From positions 25,389,911-25,453,910 of the forward strand of contig CM037843.1 in NCBI GenBank assembly GCA_021234535.1: a stretch of 64,000 nt of DNA. Reading direction: 5' to 3'. The position numbers and the translations under genes are program-made. This DNA is from Stichopus chloronotus. Taxonomy: Eukaryota > Echinodermata > Holothuroidea > Aspidochirotida > Stichopodidae. Position 1 is the first letter of the stretch; the number at the start of each line of letters is the position of its first letter. Positions 24,708 to 37,795 of the stretch are shown here, one piece after another. The notes beneath the pieces were generated by a model. That model did no database searches. It saw nothing but the letters and a program-made list of their open reading frames with translations, and was not told the origin of the DNA.

Positions 24708-27470
24708 AGGGTTTGTTTTGCCCTCATGTCTGTGAGCTCTGTAGCTTGGAAGAAATACAGTATTTGAACAGTAATATGAGACTATCAGAGGGAAAGAGTA
24801 GTGTTAAATGTATTTCACTTATTTAAATTAAAGGGGTTCTCCACCAACAAAAAAACTTCACATGATATATGAGATTCTTTACCGTTCTACCAGTTAAACA
24901 TAACTATTTCACCAGCGGAAGCTTCCTTAGATGTGAAATAACGCTTTGAAAGTTGGGCTTCAGCACAAGCCTGAAAATGTGTGACGTAGAACCGACAAAA
25001 ACCATTTTCCATTTTTTACACTCTTCCCGTTTCTGGCAAGGTCTTGGACGCACAAACTGTTTCGTTCAGAGATAATGAAAACCCTATGAATGTCTACATT
25101 TAGTAAGATACTTTCAGTAAGATACATTCGGTAAGATACTAACGTACTAAGCACATGAAAGGAGCGGAGCTGTTATTGAGATGAACATAATGTTTAATTG
25201 CTTCTTATACTTTAAGACCCACAAAACCAAGCAAAGGTAATCTGCGTAATTAGCTCAAAGGTATTCCTATCCTTTATTTGTCGGTACCAGTTCAATATCG
25301 TTCACAGACCAAAGTCATTTAAGTCAACTAATCCTTAAACAATTAGGTAACTCCGAACAATGCCTTCAAAGGTAGCTCTATGCCACTCCCTACTGAAACG
25401 AAGGTTTTATCAACAAATAAGAGATCAGAACAGCACTGTATCCCACAGCTTGAGTTAAAAATCATGGGCAATGTTCAATCGAGATTTGCTGGTTCTACGT
25501 CACAACCGATTGATTTCTAGCAACAGGCTCGTACCTCGAATTTTTACTGAAATAATTCATTTTGCGAATTCCTTGAGATATTTCCTGAAAATGAGAACGA
25601 TGACTTGTCTGCAATAATGTTCGCATCTTTTTAAGAGACATAAGCGATGGTGGTGAATTCCTTTAAGTTTGATAGTTTGTTCATTGATTGAATCAACATT
25701 ATTGGACATAGTGACAGAAAAATTTTCAGAATACTTGTAACTTTTATAAGTTGCTTCATTTGTAAAAAAATATAACATTATTTGGGAATCTATCTTCATA
25801 TAAGCCGTGTTTCATGAATGGTAAATTGCAAAAAATCAGGCATATTGCCTCTTAGAACCTACGTTCATTATTTTGAAGTTACTAAGTTGGATTCATCTTA
25901 GATACGGGGTAGAACCATAGGTGCATTGAGACTTGCTATGCAAATAATAAACAACTGTGTGACAAACTGGATAAAGTAATTTCAGCTGCAAAGTTAAACT
26001 TGATATGTTGCAGCCCAGGCAATTTACTTGTAGCAAAGTATAAACTCTTGCAGATGTATCTATTTTAATTGTTGAGAAAATGCCCTTAGGCAGTTATTGA
26101 CCATCACCAGTGAAAAGGTGGAGGGATTTCACTTCTGAATGTTCTATAGGCTACAGTTTCCGTTTCCAAATGTGATGTGGTGAGTTACTCAGAACTATTA
26201 CAGAAAAATAAATGGGCCTGAGCAGGGCCTAAGCTTTCACAGTAAACGGGTTACAAAACCAAAACCTGGTAATGACCAGTTTCTATTCAGTTTGATTATT
26301 GCATCGAAGAAGAATTGAAATATCAAAAATAATCATGAAATATTGAGTTTCAGTGAAATATGTGAGGAAATAATTAGCTAACGTCGAAGGGAAATGAAGT
26401 TTGTGTGGTTAGAGTAGCACTTATAAAGTGCCCTCTGGTCCCTCAGGGACACAAAAATAGGGCCTTCGTCAACTTAAAGTGTGGGGGGGGGGAGGAACAG
26501 TTATAATCAAATTACGAGTGTAGGGCATCGTATTATACCCTTTGTCCTTCGTTTGAATGCTGTGAAAGCTTCAACAGGCCTATAAAAGCATGTTCATTTT
26601 CAAATCCTTATAGAGGATGTTACAATGTCTCACAAATTCACCAGTGGTTGTTGCGGTAGCATGATGTTAAAAGAGTGCACTTTGGTGCAGATGTTAAAAT
26701 TTAACCGAATGGATTAACAGTAATGATTGAGATTAAATTGAGAAGCAAATACGTTCCATTAAGAGTTCAAAACTGTTCCAGCAAATGGATATTGCAACGG
26801 ACTGAAACTAAGTGATCAAGCCTGAGAAGAGTGCATGTTTTCTTTTTTTTCTCTTTTTTTTTTCTTTTTACCACAGTATCACACCAAATCCCATAGGACC
26901 AACAGTCATTATACAATATCCAGAATGTTCTTGTCTATGTTTGTAAAGGTGGAAGAATGCTGTTCCCCTGATTCTTTGTTTTGTTTGTTACTCATCCCTT
27001 TGACTTGTCAACAAAGCTAGCTACATCTAGTCATCAACAGTTTGTAGCCAGCAAGCTACGACTGGTGAACTCATGACACTCTTGTTGGAATGTGTAGTAT
27101 ACAAGTTGTCTCAAAATTTGAAATGCTAGTTTATATACAAATGTACAAAGCTGTAGGCTGGACAAACTGAATCAGACACAAGGTGAATGTTTTTATGTTT
27201 GACAATTGAATGTCATTCATCCATCAACACCAAACCTAATCAGTATAAAATTAATTCTGATACCGTAAGTGTTCCTTTTTTCCCTTTATTTTTGCTGTTG
27301 CAGATGGAAGGGGGAGGGGGGTAGAGAGTGGGGTGTTGGTATGTAGTTGTGACTGTGGTAATCAATGTTTTTCAATGGGTTTTCAGTGCTCTACATCTAT
27401 GTTATCTGTACAAAGAATGCAAAATTTGTGCTTTGGTGTAAACAACAGCATGAATAATGAAGACTTAGAC

Positions 27471-28254
27471 TACAGTAAAACCCTGTTTATCTGACATTGA
27501 AAAGGAGATTTCAAACGAGAAGCACACCACTTAGCAAGCTGACTGTTTTACAGCTAGCACCGCTAACAGCGAACTTAAGGAACAGTGGCACTAGCTACGA
27601 CAGTACGAGTGGGGGCAACTTGTCTTTTACTGTATGAAACCTACACCTCGAAATGGAATGCTGGCAGTAGGCTTAGCGTTTCACAAGTAAATGAAGGATT
27701 TTAAGCTTGTTTGGTTTTTCCATCTTACAAGTTTGCTAAGTGTTTATGGGTTTATCATCTCACCTATCACATCCTACATTTAAGTCTGATTGACATTCTT
27801 CTACACTTTTCTTAATTTAAATCACTGCATTGATAGGGTGAAAAAACAGCTGTATCGTGGGCAGCACTGACACTAGCAGGGTATTGGATGAATAGTCCTA
27901 GGCTAAGTGCACTTCGGTACGCTGTTGACTTAATGATCTTACTGTGACTGCACATGGACAACCAACAAACAGAAGACACAAAGAATTAGGGTAATTCTGT
28001 ATCATTTATTTATTCTCGAGTTTGATAGTTAAGGTCAGTGGTGGAGACTAACATTAAAAATAGTTTTTAAAAATGTTTTATGCAAGGAAAATTGGTGCAG
28101 ATTGGCAAAGTAAAGCAGAGAGACAAAATGTTGCCAAATCTAGGCTGAAATTTACATAGCTAATATAGGATGCCAGTTTTGTGAAACAGTACAGCCAGTT
28201 CGGTTAAACAGGGTTTCGGATAAATGGGGTTAGGATAAACAGGGTTTTACTGTA
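27471..28254. mobile_element. pogo/Tigger-like non-autonomous element with TA duplications
   Basis: TA at 27471-27472 is followed by CAGTAAAACCCTGTTTATC; the other end is GATAAACAGGGTTTTACTG followed by TA at 28253-28254. The terminal repeats are perfect over about 19 bp. A CAGTA start, a TA duplication and a '...TTTATC' repeat are typical of Tc1/mariner pogo-Tigger elements. Just inside the right end, related phrases repeat (GGTTAAACAGGGTTT, GGATAAATGGGGTTA). No transposase reading frame is visible in the 780-bp interior. Confidence 0.8.
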
Positions 28255-28439
28255 TAGGTTTTTGTCTTGTTCATAGTTTTTGTCTTGTTCACAAGAATAA
28301 ACTTCCTTTGCTCAAACATTGTGTGGAGGTAAAGCTACACTTTCAAATATCACAAGGAGTAAGGTAGATATCTTTTTAAAATAGTTAGCCTATTTTAACA
28401 GAGGAATTATTAAGTTTTACCTATGACTGAAGTTGAACT

Positions 28440-28562
28440 TCAAAATTCACAGCGCATACTCCATCACCTCATATAACCATAGATGCATTTCCGTATTGAC
28501 CACTGGTCTAGCATCTGGCAATTGTGTGTGTGTGTATCTGGCCACCACCCTTCCGTAATCAC
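28440..28562 (+). repeat. Partial copy of the 15.3-kb foldback family
   Basis: AAATTCACAGCGCATACTCC, then ATGCATTTCCGTATTGACCA, GGTCTAGCATCTGGCAAT, a short TG run and TATCTGGCCACCACCC follow the order seen at 15357-15475. Only the left arm is present. Confidence 0.6.
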
Positions 28563-31500
28563 CATACTTGTAATTTAAGTGAGCTTTGTCGCTAAAATGA
28601 GACCTTTAAACATAGTGAACTGCATTATTGATAGTGGAATTTGATCCAACCTTTTAAATGTTAATTTAGAATGCATCATCCACTTTTAATTTCAAGTTTA
28701 GAGTTACTCTGGTGTTTCAGACTGAGTCCACATTACCTGCAAAATAGTAGATTCATAGAGTTGTTGCCAGCCCAGAGATCCTTGACTCTCCTCATGTTCT
28801 TCTTTGTTTTGTATTCATTTCTGTACAAAGTAAGAAGGAATTTCACAAAAAACAGTTGAATTTACTTTTGAGGTAGTATTTGCCACCAGACTGGCAGACA
28901 AGCAAGAACTTTGGCCCTGCATAGGTACACTTGAAAATCTCTCTCATTGGGGAGTTAGTATTTTCAGAAGACAGTGACATTGGTAGGATCTGAAACCAGT
29001 GTGTCCATCTATTTTTGGAGTATCAGTTGGAAAGTTGTTTCTTATCTGAGTCTGTTCTCCCTCCCTTTCTCCTTCCTTGAACACTCCAAAGAATAGCTAA
29101 CATTGTGCCTTCTTAGATACGCAATGAAAAGTGGATGCAAAATACTTCTTAAATTTTTCACCTGTTGCTCTTAGCAAATCTGATGGCTTTTGCAAGTCTT
29201 ACATTCCTTTTGTAGATGTTACCTTTTTTTTTTTCTACAATCTGCTCTCTCTCTCTCTCAGCTTAGAAAATATTCCACTGGCATTTAAGAGAACAGGGTC
29301 TGTCAATATTGAAAAACTCTAAAAATTTGTTTTTGTCTAGCATTGATACACAGTTTTTATGAGTCAGCTCAGGTAGAAACCCACTCCAGTGAATGTGTAC
29401 TCACTAAATATAATAATGAAGGGTGGTTAAAGTACCTCTTGTGCATAGTACCATGCCCTGTTTCCCCATGACGCTACTAACTGCATTACTAGCCCACCAA
29501 TCCAAAGTCCTATTGTGCCGTAAATCTGCTTCTTTTTGCCCAAAAGAACATCCAAATTGCCCTGCAACACTGCACAATGGAAGAACCCGCTGGTTTGGAT
29601 CAGGTATGCATGGAATGTGGCTACATGTAAGCTTAAGGTCAGTGCCTGTGGTAGAGATTCACAGGTTTGTAATCTCTGTTTGGTTGCTGATTCTGTTGCT
29701 GTTTAGGAAAGAAACCAACAGTGGTAAATTGAATCTTGTTGTGCACTCATCAGTGGACACATGGATGTCTTTTTTTTATGAACTAAGACTAAGACTCCAT
29801 TATTCTCTCTCTCATTATCTCATCTGTGGAATTATTGAGGAATATATTTGGATTAAACTTTGTTTAAAACAGCAATTAAAAAGTTTGCCAAGTTCCAGCA
29901 AAGTCTGGGTTGTTGCATATTCGTGGTGAAGGTGAGTTAGTGCAGTTATGTGCACCTGACCAACAATACAGTCAAGTGTATTGACTATTGTGTATATTAT
30001 TTGAGTTTCTGGCCTGCTTGCATTCCATAGAGATTAGCTGGTGTCTTAGTGTGAGTGTGTGGATTGCAAAGTGGTTGAATATTATTAGAATAGTACTGTA
30101 TGTTTGCCAGTAATATGTCATGTGTGTGAGTGTGTGTGTCCTGTAGGTTGTGCATGTATCTATAATTTAGGTGGGTAGTAGAATACTCTAGTTAATGTAA
30201 GGAACAAGCAATGAAGCATGTTTAGTTGTCTGCTTCTAGTGCTAGTTTATGGCTTAAGGCTTGGTTAGAGCCATTTTGTTGTATTGGAGAATCATGGTTT
30301 CGAACAGTACTCTCTGGGAAGTTGGCCATGTACCTTACTAAATAACACTTAGTGATTGTTAGTTGACAATTGCGGTTGGTCTAGGCATTAGCTTTCTAGT
30401 TGACAAATTGTCAGTGCAAAGACACTAGTTTGATCAATGCTGTATCTAGCACTTTGTGCCATATGCTGAAAAGTAAATGGTGTGTGACTTTTAATATTCC
30501 TACAGCAATTTTTTCTTCAAGTTAGACATGCTCATTTTCTCCTTTTAGAGGTTTCCACTCTGAAATTGTCTAATTGCACTCCTTGTGTTGACAAATATCC
30601 CAAGCCCTAGGTGCTATATCAGTTCTGAATTTCCAGCCAATCCTCACATGATATCATAGTCATACTGTACATGAGAAGGTTTCATCGAAGGAAGAAACCC
30701 AATAAACCATGATGTTATCTCTCAATATCACCTCGTGTTCTATCATGCAGAAAAGGGTATTCTCAAGACATGATTTTAGCACATTATGGAAATTCTGTGA
30801 GGACTAGGTGGAATCTCTGATTCTGAATGTCTGATGAATACATAAGAAATGTCTTCATCTCTTCAAAGAAGTAGCTGCAGTATGTCATATCATTTATGCA
30901 TTAGTAATTTATACCCCATCGTCAAGAATACAGTGCAACTTACAATGATATATATGCTGAAGCATTGAGATCTGGTAACATATGTACAATGTACAATGTT
31001 TGAATGTGAAGTCTTGTTGAACACTTGATGGGTACTGATGCTGAAGTGAAGGTATGAATGTACTCATTGTATAGTTTGTCTGGATACTTGAACTTCTGTA
31101 ACTCAGTGTAAGACCAGAGCCTAAAGTTAAGGACCGTCAGAGGCCGACTGTTTGTACATGGCCATTAGGATTTGCTATCCTTGAAGTCGACAAGAAGATC
31201 GTTCCATCTTTTCCAGTCATGGAGATATCTGGGCAAGTGTCTAAGCCAGAAACTGAAATACATTTTTGATGTGTGCTTTGTGATAAGCTATTGGGGTATT
31301 GTGTTTTAATTGAAAGTTTGAGTCCATATTTGCTTCAGATTTCCATGTGGAAATTTTATTACTACAGTAGATGTCGCTGTTAACTTGTATCAACTGGGAG
31401 AAAGAAATCTCCAAAACTTCACTACTTAGAGTCAAACAGTTTACAGAAGATTCATGTTTTGGTGCAGCCTTTGCCAGTAGTATATCCAGTTATTGCTGCA

Positions 31501-34500
31501 TTTCCTGAAAATTGTTGTTTTCAGTTCCAGTTCAATGTGTTCATACAAAAGACAGTTATTTTAGCCATCAGCCCCTTTCTCACTACAAAAAGGAAAACAG
31601 GAAAAATGTTACACAGTCAACCCTGCCACATCGTGATCCAATTTTCTTCAGCAATAACAACAGAGCAGTACTGTAGGTTAAGAGCAAATTTGATATTCTG
31701 TGCTTCATGATCATCTGTGGCCATGTTTTTTACTTGTCAGTACCCTCTCTGTGACACTGAGATTGTTATGTTTGTCATCAGCCCACTCAGTCATCAATGT
31801 GGCCTTGACCAAAGTATTTGTAGGGTCCAAACCTCTGCAAAAATATCTTTACAAGTCATGTGTTCTAGCAATTTATGAACATCACAGGTTAAGGTCATGT
31901 AGCAGAGGTGGGACTCTGATTTATGAGGTTTTGGGGTTACGTTTGATTTTAAAGGCAATTCTAACTGTCAGTTATTGGAATGCATACCTGTACTTCATTT
32001 ATATGTACATACAGCATGCTACTATGATTTCCAGGCACTGCTGCACTTCTCAATAATGATTTGAAAATTCCTGACTGTGAAAACAACACCATTGTGCACC
32101 ACAGTGCAGTGTATTAAACCATGAAATTGTCAGGTATAGTAGCTGTCATTAACCAAGCAGCTCAGTGGCAAACAAAGTGTGACGCTGTACAAACACATAA
32201 TTTAAAACATGCAGTACAGTTTAAGTATCTACTGTAGAGAACTTGTTAGAATGAGACAATTCTCGCGCCTCAGTGGTGCATTATTTTGGTGAAATATCCT
32301 TCAGTCCATTGTGATTAAAGTCTTTGAATTTTGATTTTCTTATTAGGTAAGTATGCATGAATGAATTATGATCAAGTTTTACTAAAACTGTTAAATATGG
32401 CCCTGGAATCCATTTTCACCCTTAGTTCCTTGAATATTCAGGACTACTGTACCTTGAGTCATGACAGCTTTGTAAAATGGAGATTTTGAACATTTGGAGA
32501 AGTACGATATGGGGGGGGGAGGTGGAATGTTACATGGAGAGTTGTATTTCATACAGATTTTATGACTGTTGAATATGATAGGGAATTCAGAAATTCTGAA
32601 ATTTGCTAGCCCCTAAATGCAAATTTGCTAGTCCCCAATAAACTGTCATTCACCTTTATTTTTTGGAAGAGTAGCTTTTGAGCGCAAGATCTCCAAGGAA
32701 AAAAGAATGTCTGTCTGGATGCTTTTAATGAAGTCAGAGAAGTTCCATTTCCTGCAGTCTAGGACGCCCTCGGGGCAAACAATTTCTTGGTATGCAATGC
32801 GTCAACCGATCGTGGTGCTCTGCGTAGATGGTAAAACATGATATACCCACCCCCCCAAAAAAAAAAATTTTAAATTTTCCTACAACAGTGCCTGGTCATA
32901 TTAAAAAAATGAAGGTGGTACATATTGCAAGTCCAGAGTACAAAAAATTTTACATGAAAGATCCCCTGTACTCATTCTTTCTCTTGACATATTTGAACTG
33001 CATAGTGAGCCTACCGTTTTGGTACTGGAGAAAACAATAAACTGTTAAACATTGAATTAAGGGGATGGGGTTGTTATTGATTGACTGATTTACTCAATGT
33101 CATCATGAGCTTTACTACTGTCAAATGCAAATGAGAGAAAAGATAGGAGGATTATACTTCCATTTAGCTGATTATATACTCCAAGACACTATCATAGTAA
33201 CTTCATGTAAAGTTGAACTTAACCAATACACACTCTGAATAAGAGAATATTTGCAAGCACATGAATTTACAGTGTTTTAGAGGTTTTATTATTCATGAAT
33301 CAACATTTCATGTACAGTATGCTGTATAATGTACATGTGTCATGCCAGACACCTCAGATGTACTAGTGAAAAAAAACAAAAACACTTTACTGACCACGAG
33401 AAAAGTTCTTCAGAAATTAGTTCATAGTTTGGCTAATACTGTTCCTTACTAGCTTTCCAGAATTTTCTTTGCTTTAACTACTGTATGTATCATTCTGTGT
33501 GTGGTCATGTTATCATCTGTTGAAGTCGATTGTATTTGCATTTTGATCATAGATTATTCTGGTTTGCTGTCATTTTGTGTCATTCATGAATGTTCAAGGT
33601 TGCATTTGTTACAGGATAATAAAATAGATAAAAACAAACACTGAACACAGTATAGTAGGGTCCTTCACTTCACACATCTGACATTTTGCATCACTCGCAA
33701 GTTACAGTAGCCTTAGAGCATTTAGTCACATGTAAACATTTTGTGCAATCTTGCATACTAATTTCAACTGGACTGTTCAAGAATAGAAATGATGAGGTCA
33801 TCAATTTCATCTGTGATTACCTTATGACATACAGCACTGTATGTTTTTGACATATTTAAAAAAGAAAGAAAAGATTTTATCTCATGAATCCAATGTAGTT
33901 CAAACAAGTTGATTATAGAAAATGTGGAAGTGCTAATCAGGAGATTTCTATCTCAACTGATCAATGATGCACTTACAGTAATGAAAGTTTAGGCACTTCC
34001 ATTCTCACAGACATACTGCAAGTTTTTATCATACAACTTTAAAGTTAGAAAAGAGAATCATATTTACCCAGTAAGATGTCTGTAACCAGCTTTAAATTGC
34101 CTTAAATGTAAACACCATGGATATACTCTTCCAAAAATGACACTGTTTAGTTTAGTTTGTAAAAATACTTGGCAGCTGAACCATTAAGTCATTCAAAATG
34201 TGGGAAGTGGCCGACATCTGGTAATTAGATCAATGTGAAGCTGTGATTGTCAACGTCCCATCAGCAATGACATATTTTTGTTTCCATAGAAAACTTTAGT
34301 AAACATTAGCGTAAAACTGTTTAGAGGATTTTGCTGATCACTATGTAATGTTAGTTTTAACAAAACTTGCTTCAACAGATAAATGTGCTGCCATAGTGCA
34401 CATTCAACTCAAAATAAACCTGTAGATTCCAAATGTTGTATGTTTCTGCATGTTTGTATATATGGGAAAATTATCAAGTTGTTTCAGGAGTTCCTAAGTA

Positions 34501-36358
34501 GAGAAATGGGGGGGGGGGGAATTCTTGGCAGTACAAATCAAATTAAAGAGGAGATGCTGATGAATATAAAAGTTGTGTTCTTGAAAGAACAAAACAGAAA
34601 AAAAACCAAAATGGTCCCACGTGGTTACATTCAAGGTCAAAGCAAAGGTGAAACAATCATTCCATCAGAGAGACAAGCTATCACAAGAGTAATGATATAT
34701 TCTTAAAGCTTATTTTATAACCTTGATAATGACACCTTACTCATTAAAATTAATGTATACTTTTTCCAGACTTTATGGCCATTTACATTCCAATGGCTGT
34801 GGCCAATTTTGCAACCTTGAGCCATTTTTGAAGGGCCGTATCCCGTTGAGGGAACGTCTGATTTTGCTAAAATTTTGTATTTCTCTATTTGGCTGTATAC
34901 ATAGTAATTCTACACATTAAATGTTATCCAAGTCTGAGACATGGGTGTGTTGACCATTGGGTGATTTGAGATGCAATGGCCTTCCTTTTTATGCAAAATT
35001 TTGAAAATTGTGCAAAGTGTAATGTTTTTCAGTGCTACAAAAAGGGAAATCGTTTCACAAATAGCAAAGTTGATGAGGACATTTAAACACAGTAAGGGGT
35101 ATTACAGTGCATACTTGTATGCAATAATTTACTAGTGTGAAAGCTCATGGCTCCAGATTGAAAACAAAATTTGAAAATGGATTTCTTATATATCGCAAAG
35201 AGACCAGACATAGACAAGGGTTTGCAGTCAGAGAATATCACTATTGCTACTAGCACACTTCTAATCATAATAAATATTGGCTCAACATTGCATTGCATAT
35301 AGCGTTCTCCTCTTGAATGTACACTGAAGAGGTGTTGAGGGTCCTGATTAATAAGGTAACCAGGTGCCACCTATTTTGCAAACATTACCAGAATTATGTA
35401 TAGGAGTTGTTACTGCCATCTGTGAAGGTAATTAGGCTACTACTGTAGTGTGTGGACCTGCTTGAGAAAATTTCTATGGTACTGTATATTTACATGCAAG
35501 ACTGCACAGCTAGTATATCTGATGGGATAGTTTAGCAACTGAGTCAATAATTGTAGAATATACCCTTCTGTAGATGTTGGTGCAGTTCCCTGATGATACC
35601 CCCCATCCCAGTCACTTCTCCCCTGATAAATTCCCTTTTCCTTTCCCTTTCCCTGGCGGAATTTTCAGAGGGTAGAGGAGTTATCCAAGGGGGATTTGTC
35701 CTTGTGGGGATTGTCTGTGGGAGGTTGTCTGAGAAGGAAATTTCCAGGAGAATTTGTCACAGTGGGAACTGTCGGGGGGGGGGGGGGAGTCGTCCGGTCA
35801 TGGTCAGTGCTATAGTTCTGAGTTTGCTAATTTATGAATCACAGCATTGACGGCCACTGCTTAGTGGGATGACTGTAGGCAATCTACAGTAGTTAGAGGG
35901 CAAACTTTTCAGGCAGGTTTAACTCTTGAGAAGGGTTTAACTCTTGAGAAGGGATGCACAACAGTATGGAAGAGAGCACAAATAGTCTACAGTAGCTCCA
36001 TTATTGGACAGTAGTGGAAGTAGTCCAAGTGTCATTTTTAAACTCAACTGTGTTCCGTGTATATTATTTTGGAGTTGTACCATGATGTATACTGCCTTTA
36101 AAACTACTGTACGTGTAGTAAACAAAAGAGAGGGAGGTTGGACCAGTGACGATGGATTGAGCCAGGGGAAAGAAAAATGGGGGGGGGGCAGTGGAAGGAG
36201 GGGAAAGTGAAAAAATGAAGACTGATGTAGACCTGTCAACAAATCTTGCTTAGAAATATGGAGATTTGGAATTTTGTAACACCACAAATCACGAGATTTT
36301 GGAAAAAAAGTGGGAGGTTTGGAATTAAATGTACGTATAGCTAGGCATACAAACAACT

Positions 36359-36568
36359 GGATTCACATCATAGACATATACTTACCCCTTACTTAACTAA
36401 TGCACAGGAGCGAAAGGCAAACGATGATGGGTTAGGCCTTAGAGTGCGCGATGCTACAATTAGTCTCCAGGATGATTTGAGCATGGGTCAAATGTATGCA
36501 TTACTGAGGCAAGGGGTAAGTATAGTCACTTGTGAATACAATACCTACACCAGGAAGTTGTGTGGAGT
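36359..36568 (+). repeat. Foldback MITE copy
   Basis: The left end GGATTCACATCATAGACATA TACTTACCCC and the right end GGGGTAAGTATAGTCACTTG TGAATAC are inverted relatives of each other. The body has AGGCCTTAGAGTGCGCGATG. The right terminus is slightly rearranged (AATACAATACCTACACC). Confidence 0.65.
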
Positions 36569-37795
36569 TTGAGGTAGGCCTAAAAGTGGGGGAGTCATGT
36601 TTTATGGCCTGTGATTGGCTAAAAAAACTTGGAGCCTTCCGCTAAAACCGTTAAAGTTGACAGCCTGACAGGTATGTTGATGAATATCCTGATGCTAATT
36701 AATATACAATGTGTGTCTGGAAACAAATTTTATAATACAGTGAATTGGTTGAATTGCCTCAATTTCTGTCTGTATTACTGAAGTAGGAAGAAAGCAAACA
36801 ATAATAAAATTACTTGTTTATGAAGTTTCTATCAGGTTCAAGATGGAGTAATATGTTATCATCAAGTCAAGACTAATCATTTATAAATCAGATTTGACGA
36901 GATTACAGTGTGCTAGATAAGTCGTAAACTTTCCCACTTTGAAACTTTTGTTAAAGTTGAAGATATTTCCAGATATAATGTCCTAGCCAAAGGAGCAAAT
37001 TAGGGAAGTAGAGTTGAACCTTAGGGCATCTGAAAAATCTATTTGAACAAGTGCTGTAAAGTTAAATATCAATCTCCGTATGTACTGTACATGTGCAGTA
37101 TATATGTATTCTTGGATCAGTAAATAGCTGCTGTATACAGTAGAGTAGTGCACAGTTTGACACAGTTGGACACATTTGCCGATGCCTGTGGCGACTGTCT
37201 GACATGGAACAACTCTTTGATTTCCTGTCGCAAAAAACAGCCCATCAGAAGCTACCTCGCTGTACAGCATGTTTAGCCTCCTCCCATTCTGAACGCCTCC
37301 CCACCCCCCATGGTCATTTTCTAACTTGAAAGAGAGCGGAAAATCATCTTCTGCAGTATGTCAACCCCCACCCCTACACCTATATATGGGTGTTGTTTTT
37401 TTTTCTACCCATCCAACCCTTTTGACCTAAAAAAATCTGACTGCCACAAAGATACCCCACCCTCCCATAATAATGTCAATTCCAAACAATTCCTGCATGT
37501 AATGTCAAATCTCTTGTTTCATTGTCACGTTCTCTTTCCAATTTTGGACTGCCTTTGACCAGGGCCCTGGTCTGCCCAAAAAGGAAAAGGGGTTACGCTG
37601 GATTCCTTACCTGAATTTCTGGTACAGTACTGTATGTCCTTAGAATTTTACAAAACTACAGTATGAATAGCCAGTTGGCTAATGCTGAAATTTGAAATTT
37701 TCCTTGGTTTTCTTTTTTCCAATAATGGAGCAAAAATGTCAGAACATCGTGTTGTTATGCTCTAATAATCCGCTGTTTACACTATCGGCATTTTT

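Noticed and set aside
29423..29929. Open frame of 168 codons on the plus strand in intron 3
   Set aside because: The translation is low in charged residues and Leu/Ser/Trp-rich in an intron-like way, with no known family and no splice context.
35937..36356. Minus-strand open frame of 139 codons
   Set aside because: It is Pro/Leu/Ser-rich because of a G-run and poly-purine sequence on the other strand, with no coding signature.
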